DNA from: Candidatus Ribeiella danica
GTDB lineage: Bacteria > Chloroflexota > Chloroflexia > Chloroflexales > Roseiflexaceae
Direction of reading: 5' to 3'
Length of the DNA: 24,735 nucleotides
NCBI GenBank assembly: GCA_016717335.1
Contig: JADKFS010000017.1
Location: 1-24,735, forward strand
Shown here: piece by piece, positions 1 through 8,050 of the stretch
Numbering within the stretch: the first letter of the stretch is position 1
Layout of the letters: each line of letters opens with the position of its first letter
Translations under genes and position numbers: made by a program
The notes under the pieces: model-generated
Database searches by the model: none
What the model was told of the DNA's origin: nothing
The model's input: only the letters and a program-made list of their open reading frames with translations

Positions 1-344
1 ACCGACGATGCGTGACGTCGGGGTGGGCCGATACCGTCCGGCATTCCTGATCATTCATGGCGGGCGCTGCCGCGGCCACGCGCGGCTGACCAGCCTACCG
101 GCGCGGCGGCCGTCAACCACGACCGTGTAGATTGAGGCAGCAGCTGCTGCTGGTTGACAGCAGCGTGCGCCGTCTGGTGGATGTGGAACGCGCGGTCGCA
201 TGCTGGCGCCGCAAGCACCGAAAGGAAAATACAATGCCCACGGAACGAACACACACCCCACCCGCGAGCGCCATCCGTGCCTTTCACCTCCCGTTTCGCC
301 GGCTGCCGGCCGGCTGTGCCTGGCTGGATTGACGGCGACCCGCG
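1..344. other. GC-rich stretch, no supportable gene
   Basis: Open frames exist here on both strands, but their translations are Arg/Pro/Ala-rich, overlap one another and show no recognisable motif, as expected of chance frames in high-GC DNA. It may hold the unreadable 5' end of the primase-like relic that follows. Nothing else is seen. Confidence 0.5.
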
Positions 345-1180
345 ATGGAACCGCCGCGCGAGACCTGGTTCGAGCTGGGCCGCGACAGTTCGGCAGCCGT
401 TCAATGCGCTGAGACGCTGGCCGAGTGCCAGTACAACCTGTATGTCGCACCGTGCCTGTTCGCCGAACGGGACCTGCGGCTACGCGACCGCTTTGCCCTG
501 CGCCTGGCTGTTGGGCTGGACGACGTGGCGCTCGCCGGCGTGCCGAGAGCTTGTCGAGCAGTCCCGGCAACTACCAGTCCTGGCTTTGGCTCGACCGGCC
601 CTTGAGGCAATGAGCGCAGTGGTGCTGCAGCGCACCCCGCATACGAGTCCCGTTTGCCTGGCGCGGATGTCGGTGGCGCTGATGCGGTGGACCTGGCCCG
701 GCCGCCGGCGGCTGGAATGGCAAAACACCACCAATCGTGGCAGGTGCGCATCGCGTCGGCTGGCGCGCCGGTCTGCGGGGACGATCTGCGGGCCCAGCTT
801 CCCCGCGCTCAACCCTCCGCGCCAAATGACGCGATCTGCAGGCGACTGGATCGAGCTCCCCCAACGGCGCGACCCCGTCCGGCCGCCAGCCCGCGCTTCC
901 ACGCGCTCGTCAACGCGAACGCGCAGCTCGGCCAGTTGCTTCGCCGATGCGCCCGTTGGGCTCGACCGTCATAGCTATCGTGACGACTGCTGCAGCGCGC
1001 GGCGGGCGATCTTCGTGCCGGTTGTTCCGAGCGCGCTATCCCGACGACGAGATCCGCGCGCTGGCCACCCATTTTACCGATTTGCTCGACAGCGGGCGTG
1101 ATGGCACACTTTCAATGCGACGTCGACCGTCGCTGGTTAAATACACCGCGGCCGGCCGCAGAAAGCAGCGGCAACCCGCG
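345..1180 (+). pseudogene. RepB-like DNA primase domain protein, frameshifted relic
   Basis: Pieces of one protein can be followed through changing plus-strand frames. First comes a segment with YNLYVAPCLFAERD (about 430-475), then a region ending in LDDV (about 515-530), then SPGNYQSWLWLDRP (about 560-600) and a degraded DAVDLARPP segment (about 680-710). In RepB-like primase proteins of plasmids and integrative elements, the order 'NLYV-P-LF', 'DLDDVD', 'ESSPG-YQ--W-LDRP' and 'WDL-RLPG' is typical. Those enzymes prime replication of the element. The match is by motif order only; most of the gene is unreadable, and the last part (about 950-1180) is not assignable. With the downstream ssb relic it suggests a decayed mobile replicon. 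A degenerate gene of another kind remains possible. Confidence 0.42.
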
Positions 1181-2002
1181 TGAGGCCGAATCAGCCGGCC
1201 CTGCGCCGGCACGCGGGGACGGCCGATCACGGTCACCGCGCAAGAACCCTGTTGGACGTACCACCACTACGTCGATTGCGACCTGCGCGGATCGTGCCCG
1301 ATTGACGCGGAGGACGCGCGATGCTCCACGAGCACGGACACCATCCAGCGGCGCGAGGGCGAAGCTTGATTGCCGCCGGGACGATCCGGCGGGATCAGCG
1401 CCGATCGCCAGCGGCAGCTTCGTCATCTCTTCGCCGGCGACCGGGACGTGAACGCAGCAAGGCATTTGCGACCGCGTTCTGCGGCGACGATCCCGGCCCG
1501 AACCTTTGCCCGGACGTGCCGTGCCCAGCGGCCGCTCCAGCGGCGGCAATCCCAGCCGCCCGCACATCCGAGCCGGAGCCAGCGGCGCGCGGCTGGCGGA
1601 AGACACACTACCCGGCGGCGGGTAGAGACCGTGGGGAAGCCGAACAGCGCAGACAGCCCGACAGCAGCCGGCGCTGCGCCAATCACACCGGGCGGAGCCA
1701 CAGCGGGTGGGTGTAACTGTTGGCTCATCCAACACGCACGATCACGGATCGGCTGGACCGGCCGCCGCAGCGTACCATGCGCACCGCCAGGCCCCTGATG
1801 CGGTGACCAGCCGCGCGCCGCCGCGATCGCTGGGCGACCGTGCCTGACTGGATGGCGGCGAGCGGTGGCTGGGACGGCGTCCACCCGCTACTGCAACGGT
1901 GGATGCAAGCGCGGCGGCGCCCTGTTGGCCTCACGCACAACACTGTGCGATATGACTGATTACAGTAGTGTTGAGTGATAACTCGTTTTGTACGCGTATT
2001 GC
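1181..2002. other. No recognisable gene; GC-rich decayed DNA
   Basis: Long open frames on both strands give low-complexity Arg/Pro/Ala translations without motifs. One plus-strand stretch near 1255-1320 contains several Cys and His codons (in part CDLRGSCPIDAEDARC), which could be a remnant of a metal-binding segment, but no family can be named. Composition becomes more AT-rich from about 1930, where the sequence enters the tail of the minus-strand transporter relic. Confidence 0.45.
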
Positions 2003-2510
2003 TCACGAGAAAGACTCAGAGTTGGCGGAGCTTGCGATAGACAGCATTGTCACCGCAATACAGAGACTCGCTGCAATCGCTCCACAACTAATCGCGTTCG
2101 ATACGCCGATGTGCTCGGCGTGCACCCTCATCCCAAGTGCTCCAATCGGACTCAGGCCGAAACTGAGCGTGAGCGCACCTGTCACCCGTCCACGTAACGC
2201 ATCTGGTGCCCGCGCTTGCAGCAGGGGCTGTCGTAAGCGCATTGTGCGCAATGCCGAGACAGCTTGAGAAGGGTTGAACATGCGCCTGTTCCCTCTCGCC
2301 CACGATCGGCAGCGCGTTCTGCCAATGGCGAACGAGATGAAGGACGCAATGAGCACAGTGCCGTTATGCGCTCCATAGTGAAGATTTGCGATATTCCCAT
2401 GGCTCATCGTGTTGCTACGGTGCCGGCGAGCACAGCGAGGCGTGTCGGATGTGCGGGTAGAGCGAGCGATCACGAGCGCCGCCGCAGAATCGCCTCCGTT
2501 TATCGAGCAC
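2003..2510 (-). pseudogene. MFS transporter, C-terminal fragment
   Basis: The minus frame ending at 2003 contains APDALRGRVTGALTLSFG followed by a hydrophobic tail. This is the cytoplasmic loop and last helices typical of MFS exporters of the EntS/DHA3 type ('APDALRGRVMSLYTL'). A piece upstream (about 2450-2510) resembles the 'GG--GALVIAR' loop, and MFNPSQAV (about 2280) corresponds to the usual 'MFN---Q-LLQ' segment. The N-terminal half is absent: directly upstream lies the cupin gene tail, so the transporter is truncated or fused. In the intact ancestor it would have been an inner-membrane drug or metabolite efflux pump, plausibly controlled by the nearby TetR gene. Substrate cannot be inferred. 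Confidence 0.5.
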
Positions 2511-2519
2511 GTGTCTGCC

Positions 2520-3066
2520 GGGCATGAGGGTACGCGTACGCCCTTAGGTACCCGGAGCAGTCGCCCGATCGGCGCTAGTGCGCCAAACAGCAGCGTTCGC
2601 ACGATACGCGGCGGCGCGCCAGATGGTTCGTTGGGATAGGGTACGCATCACCAGCGCCATCTGGAAGAGATCTGGCAAGCCCGCCTTCGGGCTGACCTTG
2701 CTGTCCTGGGCAAGGCCGAAGAAGGTCTCGAAGAAGCTCTCGATCTGCAGCGCGGGGCCGCAGATCCACCAGCGCGTGCAGTTCGTCATCGCCTGCGATC
2801 CACCGACATGCGGCGCGCCCTTGGGAACCACGACGGTCTCTCCGGGGCCACTGGCGAACTTTTGCCCGCCACACGGCCACGAAGCGTCCCGGCGATGACC
2901 TCGAAGCGCTCCTCCTGGAGTGGGTGAATATGCTCAGCTGCGACGAACGCCCCGGTTGTAAATACAGATCCCTTGAAACAACTCACCGCCAGTGTCGTGT
3001 GCCGTCTTGCGAATAATGATCCTCTCGCGTCACGGGATGTTCGAGCACGTCACCTGATGTGACCAT
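2520..3066 (-). pseudogene. Cupin-domain protein, frameshifted
   Basis: ATG at 3064-3066 has a strong Shine-Dalgarno (GAGGAGG) 7 nt upstream. The reading starts MVTSGDVLEHPVTRE, shifts to ERIIIRKTAHDTGGELFQG, then FTTGAFVAAEHIHPLQEERF, then after another shift ETVVVPKGAPH, FFETFFGLAQDSKV and finally LLFGALAPIGRLL. HIHPLQEERFEV is the metal-binding cupin motif 1 (two His and a Glu); the GETVVVPKGAPH segment is cupin motif 2. The order is that of small single-domain cupins of about 160-180 residues with a helical tail. At least three indels separate the pieces. It is divergent from a TetR gene, a common arrangement in which the repressor controls its neighbour. Enzymatic role is unknown; cupins range from oxygenases to sugar isomerases. 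Confidence 0.6.
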
Positions 3067-3258
3067 CGCAGTGCCTCCTCTCGTGTGCTGGTTCGGGAGG
3101 ACGCTCCTCCCATAGACTGTCAGCTTGTTCGATCGAATCTGATCTAAACTCTTGTGTGTGGTATAGCGACTGGCTGTATAGTATGAACTCTACGTGATAT
3201 AGTGACACATACACAGTTGATTTGGCAATAACACGCTGATTTATCTGAAGGAAAACGC
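3067..3258. promoter_or_regulatory. AT-rich divergent promoter region between cupin and tetR
   Basis: This intergenic gap between two divergently oriented starts is much more AT-rich than its surroundings. Between about 3160 and 3210 the pentamer TATAG occurs three times (GTATAGC, TATAGTATG, ATATAGTGAC), each a possible -10 element or part of an operator for the adjacent TetR protein. On the minus strand TTCATA and TATACC lie 16 bp apart and could serve the cupin gene. No clean long palindrome was found, so the operator is not defined. Confidence 0.4.
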
Positions 3259-3863
3259 ATGCTGTTCGGTAAAAGAGGGCGTCCTCCAGAGGACCGATTG
3301 GCGCGCCAGCGAGATTTATACTGCGGTTGCGCCATTGATCGAGCGCGAGGGCGTGCGGCGGCTCTCGATGCGGCAAGCGGCGGCGGCGGCCTGTCTGAGC
3401 ATCGGCGGCCTCTACCACTACTTTCCGACCTAAGCGTGAGCTGGTGTTAAGATGGACTGTGTCTAGAAGCCATCTTGAGGAGGTGCCAGGACTTCCACGC
3501 TCGGTTCGAGCACCTGGCAGAGGTAGACCCGCAGCAGTATATCAAGGCAGGCATTGATCTGATCGTGAGCCACGTCGAATTTTGCCGGCCTGCTCTTCAC
3601 GCTGCGCTGGAACTGGGGACCGACCGTTCTGGGAGGTGATCGAGACGTTGCTCACCGGCACGGTACAGGCATTCGAGGTCAACTTACAGCGTCAACTTCC
3701 AGAGGCGAGCGATCAGGAGGTGCAGCGGTGTGGCCGGGCGATACACCGAGCGCTCTGTGCGGCGCTGCTCGACAAGCGCATCAGCCCCGACGAGTTACGT
3801 GATGAGCTGCGCATCCTCTTCGACGGCTATGTGAGCCGCGTCCATGTGCATAACGCATCATGA
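3259..3863 (+). pseudogene. TetR/AcrR-family transcriptional regulator, frameshifted
   Basis: ATG at 3259 follows a GAAGGA-type ribosome site and starts MLFGKRGRPPEDRLARQRD. After one shift the frame reads YTAVAPLIEREGVRRLSMRQ, then ACLSIGGLYHYFPT; a second shift restores KRELVLRWTVSRSHLEE, a third gives the ligand-binding part from about 3595, ending ILFDGYVSRVHVHNAS at 3863. 'LSMRQAAAAACLSIGGLYHYFPTK' corresponds to the TetR helix-turn-helix, with its diagnostic G-LYHYF-TK end. Length (about 200 residues) is normal for the family. TetR proteins are dimeric repressors released by small ligands; orientation suggests control of the divergent cupin and MFS tail. No in-frame stop is seen inside any piece, so indels alone break it. 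Confidence 0.72.
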
Positions 3864-4529
3864 GCAATGCGCGTGCGGGCTTTGAGACGATAATACGTGA
3901 TCATTGCTGGCGCGCACTCGGCCAAGGGGCGTGAACTCGTTTCGCGCCATTGTTTCAATTCCGAGAACGTACTCAAGCTCAAGAACGCACATTATTATTC
4001 GTGACGATCACGCGACGCTTGACGCGCACCACGCCAGCCGGGCCGAATCACTCCACCGCAATCCATGCACGAAGCGTCCACCTCCCAAACTGTCGCGTCG
4101 TTGCCTTCGCCACGCCATCAATGCGCGCAGGGCAGGATGGGTCGCTGCGCGCACGCGCCGCGCGGGTCTCCACCGCGATCGCCGGCCATCAGCACGCGCC
4201 GCTGCCCGCGCCACGGTTGAACACCGCGCGTGCGCTGACCCGCCGCCGTTCCTGGCGACGCGATCAGCCCGCTGCACTGGACGTGCGTCAACGACGGGCC
4301 ACTGCCACCTGGCCTGCTTCCCGGTCGCGCGCGGCCTGATCCGTATCCGCGCGGCTCGCCAGCGCTGCGGTTCCCTCCGGCGCAGCAGGCCACGCTGTGC
4401 TGCGCCATGATCGCGCTGAACATTCGTCCGATTGGTGGTCGTCGATCGCGCTGGCACCTGCCTGGCCTCCTGAGTCTGCTGATCCGTTCCACGTTGCGCG
4501 CCGCTGGTTTGAGCTGTCGCCACAGGTTG
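3864..4529. other. No recognisable gene
   Basis: Overlapping open frames on both strands give Arg/Ala-rich translations with no motif. The first 130 bases (3864-3995) are comparatively AT-rich; the rest is very GC-rich. Nothing could be assigned, and the region may be decayed remnants of the same replication module as the flanking primase-like and ssb genes. Confidence 0.45.
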
Positions 4530-4639
4530 CCAGACGGCCGGCCGCCGTCAAAATGAATCACTTTTGCCCGGCGCGCGCCGCGCGCTGCCTTCGGCGGCCG
4601 AAAGTGACGCGTTTTGACCGCGACCTTCCCGCCGTCTGG
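4530..4639. repeat. Large imperfect inverted repeat upstream of ssb
   Basis: Two nested arms pair across 110 bp. Outer arms: CCAGACGGC (4530-4538) with GCCGTCTGG (4631-4639), a perfect 9-bp match. Inner arms: GTCAAAATGAATCACTTT (4547-4564) with AAAGTGACGCGTTTTGAC (4601-4618), matching at 15 of 18 positions. The spacer is an extremely GC-rich run of CG/GC steps. The AT-richer inner arms stand out in this GC-rich DNA. It lies about 60 bp before the ssb start, so an operator, a replication origin or nick site, or a mobile-element end are all possible. Confidence 0.6.
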
Positions 4640-4697
4640 CGTGTGCGCGCCATCAGCAATCCCGCAGTCGCCGAACGGCGAGAAAGGCACGCAGACC

Positions 4698-5140
4698 ATG
4701 AAGACCAATCAGTTCGAGCTCAGCGGCTTCGTCGGCAACCCACCGGACGCGCGGTTCACCCCGAATGGCAAGACGGTCGTGACGTTCAGCCGGTACACCA
4801 GGGAGCGCTGGAGCGACGGGAGCGGCGCGGCGCGCGAGAAGACCCAAGGCAGATCACCGCCTGGGGCGCGCAGGCCGAGGTCGCCCAGCAGCGGCTCGCG
4901 AAGGGCACGCGCGTCCAGGTGATCGGGCGGATCGACCAGCAGACCTGGGGCGCGGGCGCGCAGCGGCAGTACAGGACCGTGCTGGTGGCGACCGAGATCG
5001 TGCTGGTCAGCTTCGCCGCGCCGGAGGAGACACCCGCCGCGGCGTCGGCCGACGCCGAGCAGGCCGCGGCGACCGAGCCGAGCGCGCCGGAGCCGGAGAC
5101 CGGATCGGCCCAAGCGCCGCCGCACGAAGCGCGCCGCGTA
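4698..5140 (+). pseudogene. ssb: Single-stranded DNA-binding protein, one frameshift
   Basis: ATG at 4698 (GAGAAAGG about 10 nt upstream) begins MKTNQFELSGFVGNPPDARF, followed by VVTFSRYTRERW. After REKTQ the frame moves and continues ITAWGAQAEVAQQRLAKGTR, then VQVIGRIDQQTW and an acidic/Pro/Ala tail. This is the SSB OB-fold order: first strand, 'T-FS-A----W', then 'W----AWG--AE----L-KG--V-V-GR'. Inserting one T after the CAA codon near 4850 would restore the expected W (TQWQITAWG), so a single-base deletion explains the break. SSB coats single-stranded DNA during replication and recombination; a copy outside the chromosomal replication cluster, next to a primase-like relic, points to a plasmid or integrative element. 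The C-terminal acidic tip is not identifiable, so the end is approximate. Confidence 0.72.
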
Positions 5141-5640
5141 GGCGGTCACCCACCGAGCCTGCGGCGTGCGGCACGCCGCAGCCCGACCACCGCGGCCGCG
5201 CTGCGCGACCGAGTTGACGCGGCGCGGCGTCGCGGGCCACCCGGCCGGGCCAGCGGCGGCACAGGCACGCCAGCAGGAGCGGCCTGCCGCATCACCGTGG
5301 CCGTGTGGCGCCGCACCACCTGGCTCCGCCGAGGCCATGCCGACTGCCGCGACGACGGGCGCACGATCGATCGCACCGCCTGTGCCGCGGATGCGCGGGG
5401 CAGTGTGTTGGTTCCGGGGGCTTGGGCAGCGGCGCCGACCGCCAGCGGACTCCGGTGCCGGTGCGGCTGGTGCGATCGGCACCGGCCCCACCGAAATGGT
5501 CCGGCGATTCGTCAAAGCCACCGCCGGTTGGCCGCTGTCTGCGCTGTTGGCCTGCGTGCTGGCGCACCCTACGGTCAGGCCAACGCGCACTCGGGGGTGA
5601 TTCCCCCTCCTCCTGCCGGCCAAGACAAGGTCATGGCTCT
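5141..5640. other. No recognisable gene between ssb and the Rhs tip
   Basis: Frames are open on both strands, but their translations are Arg/Ala/Pro-rich and motif-free. One plus-strand piece (about 5495-5560, with TEMVRRFVKATAGWPL) looks less random, yet matches nothing recognisable. The Rhs homology begins abruptly at about 5645, so a recombination junction lies near the end of this stretch. Confidence 0.4.
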
Positions 5641-5644
5641 GACG

Positions 5645-6424
5645 CCAGTGACCAGACGGGTCTGCTGTGCTATCATGCGCGTTACTACAACCCGGCGATC
5701 GCGCGGTTTGTGAGTGCGGACAGCGTGGTACCGGGGAATGTCTCTGGGGGCATGGATGGTGTGACCCTCAAGCCGCTGACGGTCGACTTCCACGAGCCGG
5801 GGTTTGTGTCCCAGATCGGGAGCGAGAACAATCAGCCGTTCTGGTTCCAGCTGAGCGATGAGGACAAGCAGAAGGCTGGGAGCCCGTGGGGGCCGGCAAA
5901 CTCGCAAAGCCTCAATCGGTATAGCTATGTCCAGAATAATCCGCTGCGGTATACTGATCCGAGTGGACACGCTGTTCCTGGACCAAATGTATGTCCTGCG
6001 TGTAACGAGGTATGGGGCACGGTTGACTCCAAGGTCGGCAAGGCTTTGTAAGCTTGGCTGTCTCTTTGCTGGATGTCACATTAAGGATAATCAAGTTGTT
6101 GGTCCAACACAGCAAGAGTTTGTCAATAACTCGCTCGCCGGATTAATGCCTCTGGGTTCGGTTGTTACGTCAGGATTGGGAAACATTGGTGGAGGAAGGC
6201 TAACAGCCGAGAAAGCGCTCGAGTTTGCTGAAAAATGGCTAGGGAAAGGTTACAAAGAAATGGCCGAAGGAGTTTTTCGATCAGCAGATGGCTTACGGCA
6301 ATTCCGGATGACCGTAAGTGATCTGCTCGATCCTCGGCAAGGACCACACGTTCATTTCGAAGCCATTAGTCCTAATGGGAGAGAGATCATAGAGAACTCT
6401 CACGTTGGCATTACCAATCCTTAA
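5645..6424 (+). pseudogene. Orphan Rhs core tip with C-terminal toxin domain
   Basis: The reading enters mid-protein with DQTGLLCYHARYYNPAIARF, then VSADSVVPG, SLNRYSYVQNNPLRYTDPSG: the conserved end of the RHS-repeat core after which toxin domains are attached. No YD repeats or start lie upstream, so this is an orphan tip. At about 6045-6055 the frame shifts by one base, and an AT-richer segment continues CKLGCLFAGCHIKDNQ, then LEFAEKWLGKGYKEMAEGVF, RSADGLRQFRM, DLLDPRQGPHVHFEAISPNG, ending HVGITNP at 6424. The last about 120 residues are a polymorphic-toxin domain; HVHFE and DLLDPRQGP are its most conserved-looking parts and suggest a nuclease-type active site, but I cannot name the family. 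A putative immunity gene starts 12 bp later. Rhs toxins are released from a protein shell into neighbouring cells; orphan tips serve as a reserve that recombines onto a full-length rhs gene. Confidence 0.7.
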
Positions 6425-6439
6425 AGGAGGTCGTTCGTG
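6425..6439 (+). promoter_or_regulatory. Strong Shine-Dalgarno and GTG start of the immunity gene
   Basis: AAGGAGG lies directly after the toxin stop, 6 nt before GTG at 6437. Reading from that GTG gives KIRQFASIDELRVEPE and then a stop at 6488-6490; the long immunity frame begins at the overlapping GTG at 6487. The strong ribosome site thus sits on a 17-residue leader frame. Either a short indel has separated the true N terminus from the rest, or the leader is translated and hands over through the overlap. Confidence 0.55.
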
Positions 6440-6486
6440 AAAATACGTCAGTTTGCTTCTATCGATGAGCTAAGGGTTGAACCCGA

Positions 6487-6765
6487 GTGAAACACTATCA
6501 AGGATTGCCGCCAGATCCAACACAAGGTAAAGATCATCGTAATAAGTTCCCTTTGCCGCATGTGATTGTTCTCGAAGGAGAAGAGGGGAACGTTACACTC
6601 AATAGATTCACTGCTAATGGAGTTCCAGTAGGTGACACTTGGCATCAAACGGTTGATGATGCTAAGCACCAAGCTGAGTATGAATATGGCGATGCTCTTG
6701 GTACATGGCTCGAAGTACCTATCGAAGTCAGCGATGCTACAGATTATGCGCTTGCATCAAAATGA
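6487..6765 (+). CDS. Putative immunity protein for the Rhs toxin
   Basis: A 92-residue soluble, acidic protein read from GTG at 6487: KHYQGLPPDPTQGKDHRNKF, then HVIVLEGEEGNVTLNRFTAN, TWHQTVDDAKHQAEYEYGDA and LGTWLEVPIEV. There is no signal peptide or membrane helix. 'DDAK-QAE-EYGD-LG-W--VP' recalls small proteins often encoded just behind toxin domains in Rhs and similar loci. Position immediately downstream of the toxin, the same low GC, and small size support an immunity role, i.e. binding the cognate toxin in the cytoplasm. This is inference from context; no immunity family is named. The real N terminus probably includes KIRQFASIDELRVEPE from the leader frame starting at 6437, which would make a protein of about 108 residues. 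Confidence 0.6.
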   Translation: MKHYQGLPPDPTQGKDHRNKFPLPHVIVLEGEEGNVTLNRFTANGVPVGDTWHQTVDDAKHQAEYEYGDALGTWLEVPIEVSDATDYALASK

Positions 6766-6837
6766 CTGATATTGTCTTAATCTCAGATTGGCTCCTTTTC
6801 TAACCAGTGTGAAATGGCGGAAGTAGCGGAAGATGGC

Positions 6838-6862
6838 CACTGTCATTCCGTGGCCTCCGCCG
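6838..6862 (+). repeat. 25-bp direct repeat, upstream copy
   Basis: This copy starts CACTGTCATTCCG and ends CCTCCGCCG. It matches the copy at 7943-7967 in 21 of 25 positions, in the same orientation. The two copies bracket the recombinase gene. GGCGGAAG at about 6817-6823 lies just before it in inverted orientation to the TTCCGCC end of the other copy, a layout reminiscent of tyrosine-recombinase core sites. Function is inferred. Confidence 0.5.
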
Positions 6863-6933
6863 TTCCTCTTCAACCCCCACCTCACATCTGCTATCGTGGC
6901 CCACCTCGTATTCGCATAGTCAATCGAGGTGCC

Positions 6934-7896
6934 ATGATGTCCAATGTCGATCTCGACGCCCTGCTCACTCGCGCCCGATTACACGGTCCACAGCCACGCC
7001 GCGCACACCTCCAGAACGACGCCGCCGATTGGAAGCACTTCACCGCCTGGTGTACCGAACACGGTCGCCGCTCGCTTCCTGCCGCGCCCGAAACCATCCT
7101 CTGCTACGTCGTCGCTTTGGTCGACCGCTACTCCGTATCGACGATCGAGCGCCGCCTGGCCAGCATCAGCTACTACCACAAGCAGGCCCGCCATCCCTTA
7201 CCAACCAAAGACCCGGAGGTCGAGCGGGCCATGCGCGGCATTCGCCGCGAGAAGGGCGTGGCACCGCAGGGCAAAGCGCCTATTTGCCCGACACGCTGCG
7301 CCAAATGCGTTGCCGCGCTGCCCGACGATCGGCGCGGGCTACAAGACAAAGCGATCTTGCTGGTTGGGTTTGCAGGCGCGTTTCGCCGCGGCGAGCTGGT
7401 CAGCTTGACCATCGCCGATGTGCGCTTTGTCGAGGAGGGAATGATCATTTACCTTCGTCGATCGAAGACCGATCAGGAGGGCGAGGGCTTCAGTAAAGGG
7501 CTGCCGTACGGCGAGAGCGACGCAACATGTCCGGTTCGCGCGCTGCGCCGGTGGTTAGAGGTGGCGAGCATTACGAGCGGCCCACTGTTTCGCCCGATCG
7601 ATCGCCACGGCACCGTCGGCCAAGTCGCGCTCCACTCGCACGGGGTGGTCCGTACAGTCAAGCGCGCCGCCGAACTGATTGGATTGGACGCCACCGATCT
7701 GAGCGGCTACAGCTTGCGCGCCGGCTTGGTGACGACCGCGGCGCAAGCCGGCGTCAGCGAACGAGTGATCCTGGCGCCGACCGGCCACAAGGATGTGCGG
7801 ACGGTGCGACGCCTTTATATCCGCGAGGAGCTTGTTCCGCGAGAATGCGGGGATGGTGGAGTTGTAGGAAGGGCGGGAGTAAAGGGGCCACACTAG
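6934..7896 (+). CDS. Tyrosine recombinase / phage-type integrase with atypical catalytic box
   Basis: The start is ATG at 6934 (or 6937), preceded by GAGG; an earlier in-frame ATG at 6814 lacks a ribosome site and would run through the flanking repeat. The protein has 320 residues. Residues about 1-105 are the helical DNA-binding core domain (YSVSTIERRLASISYYHKQA), about 115-320 the catalytic domain. Visible active-site positions are Arg151 (GAFRRGELVSL), Lys178 (RRSKTD), Arg262 (GYSLRAG), His285 (TGHKDV) and Tyr295 (RRLYIRE). In this family box II normally reads HSLRAG; here the His is Tyr259. Spacing from His285 to Tyr295 is also one residue longer than the usual 'GH------RRYIR'. It is one of few intact genes here. 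It cuts and rejoins DNA at specific sites and could have moved or shuffled the flanking Rhs cassettes. It might also be impaired. Confidence 0.85.
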   Translation: MMSNVDLDALLTRARLHGPQPRRAHLQNDAADWKHFTAWCTEHGRRSLPAAPETILCYVVALVDRYSVSTIERRLASISYYHKQARHPLPTKDPEVERAMRGIRREKGVAPQGKAPICPTRCAKCVAALPDDRRGLQDKAILLVGFAGAFRRGELVSLTIADVRFVEEGMIIYLRRSKTDQEGEGFSKGLPYGESDATCPVRALRRWLEVASITSGPLFRPIDRHGTVGQVALHSHGVVRTVKRAAELIGLDATDLSGYSLRAGLVTTAAQAGVSERVILAPTGHKDVRTVRRLYIREELVPRECGDGGVVGRAGVKGPH

Positions 7897-7942
7897 CCGC
7901 ATCCCGCCCATACCGTCGTTCCGAAGTTGTGAGATGCAGAAG

Positions 7943-7967
7943 CACTGCCATTCCGAAGCTTCCGCCG
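7943..7967 (+). repeat. 25-bp direct repeat, downstream copy
   Basis: Starts CACTGCCATTCCG and ends CTTCCGCCG; partner of the copy at 6838-6862. It contains the palindrome GAAGCTTC, and a shorter related motif (GTTCCGAAG) lies about 25 bp before it, so the site has internal repeat structure like the arm and core sites of recombinases. It begins 47 bp after the recombinase stop. Confidence 0.5.
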
Positions 7968-8050
7968 CGATAACACACGACAACCCAGTGTATGGCTTGA
8001 GAGAAGAGCAAGTATCGAATCCAGCAGCTATTGATCGATATAGAACATTT

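Noticed and set aside
1098..1798. Open frames with scattered Cys/His that might be a zinc-finger protein
   Set aside because: Cysteine spacing fits no known finger and the surrounding translation is low-complexity.
4709..5623. 304-codon minus frame across ssb and the following stretch
   Set aside because: Arg/Ala/Pro-rich without motif, and antisense to the recognisable ssb reading in its first part.
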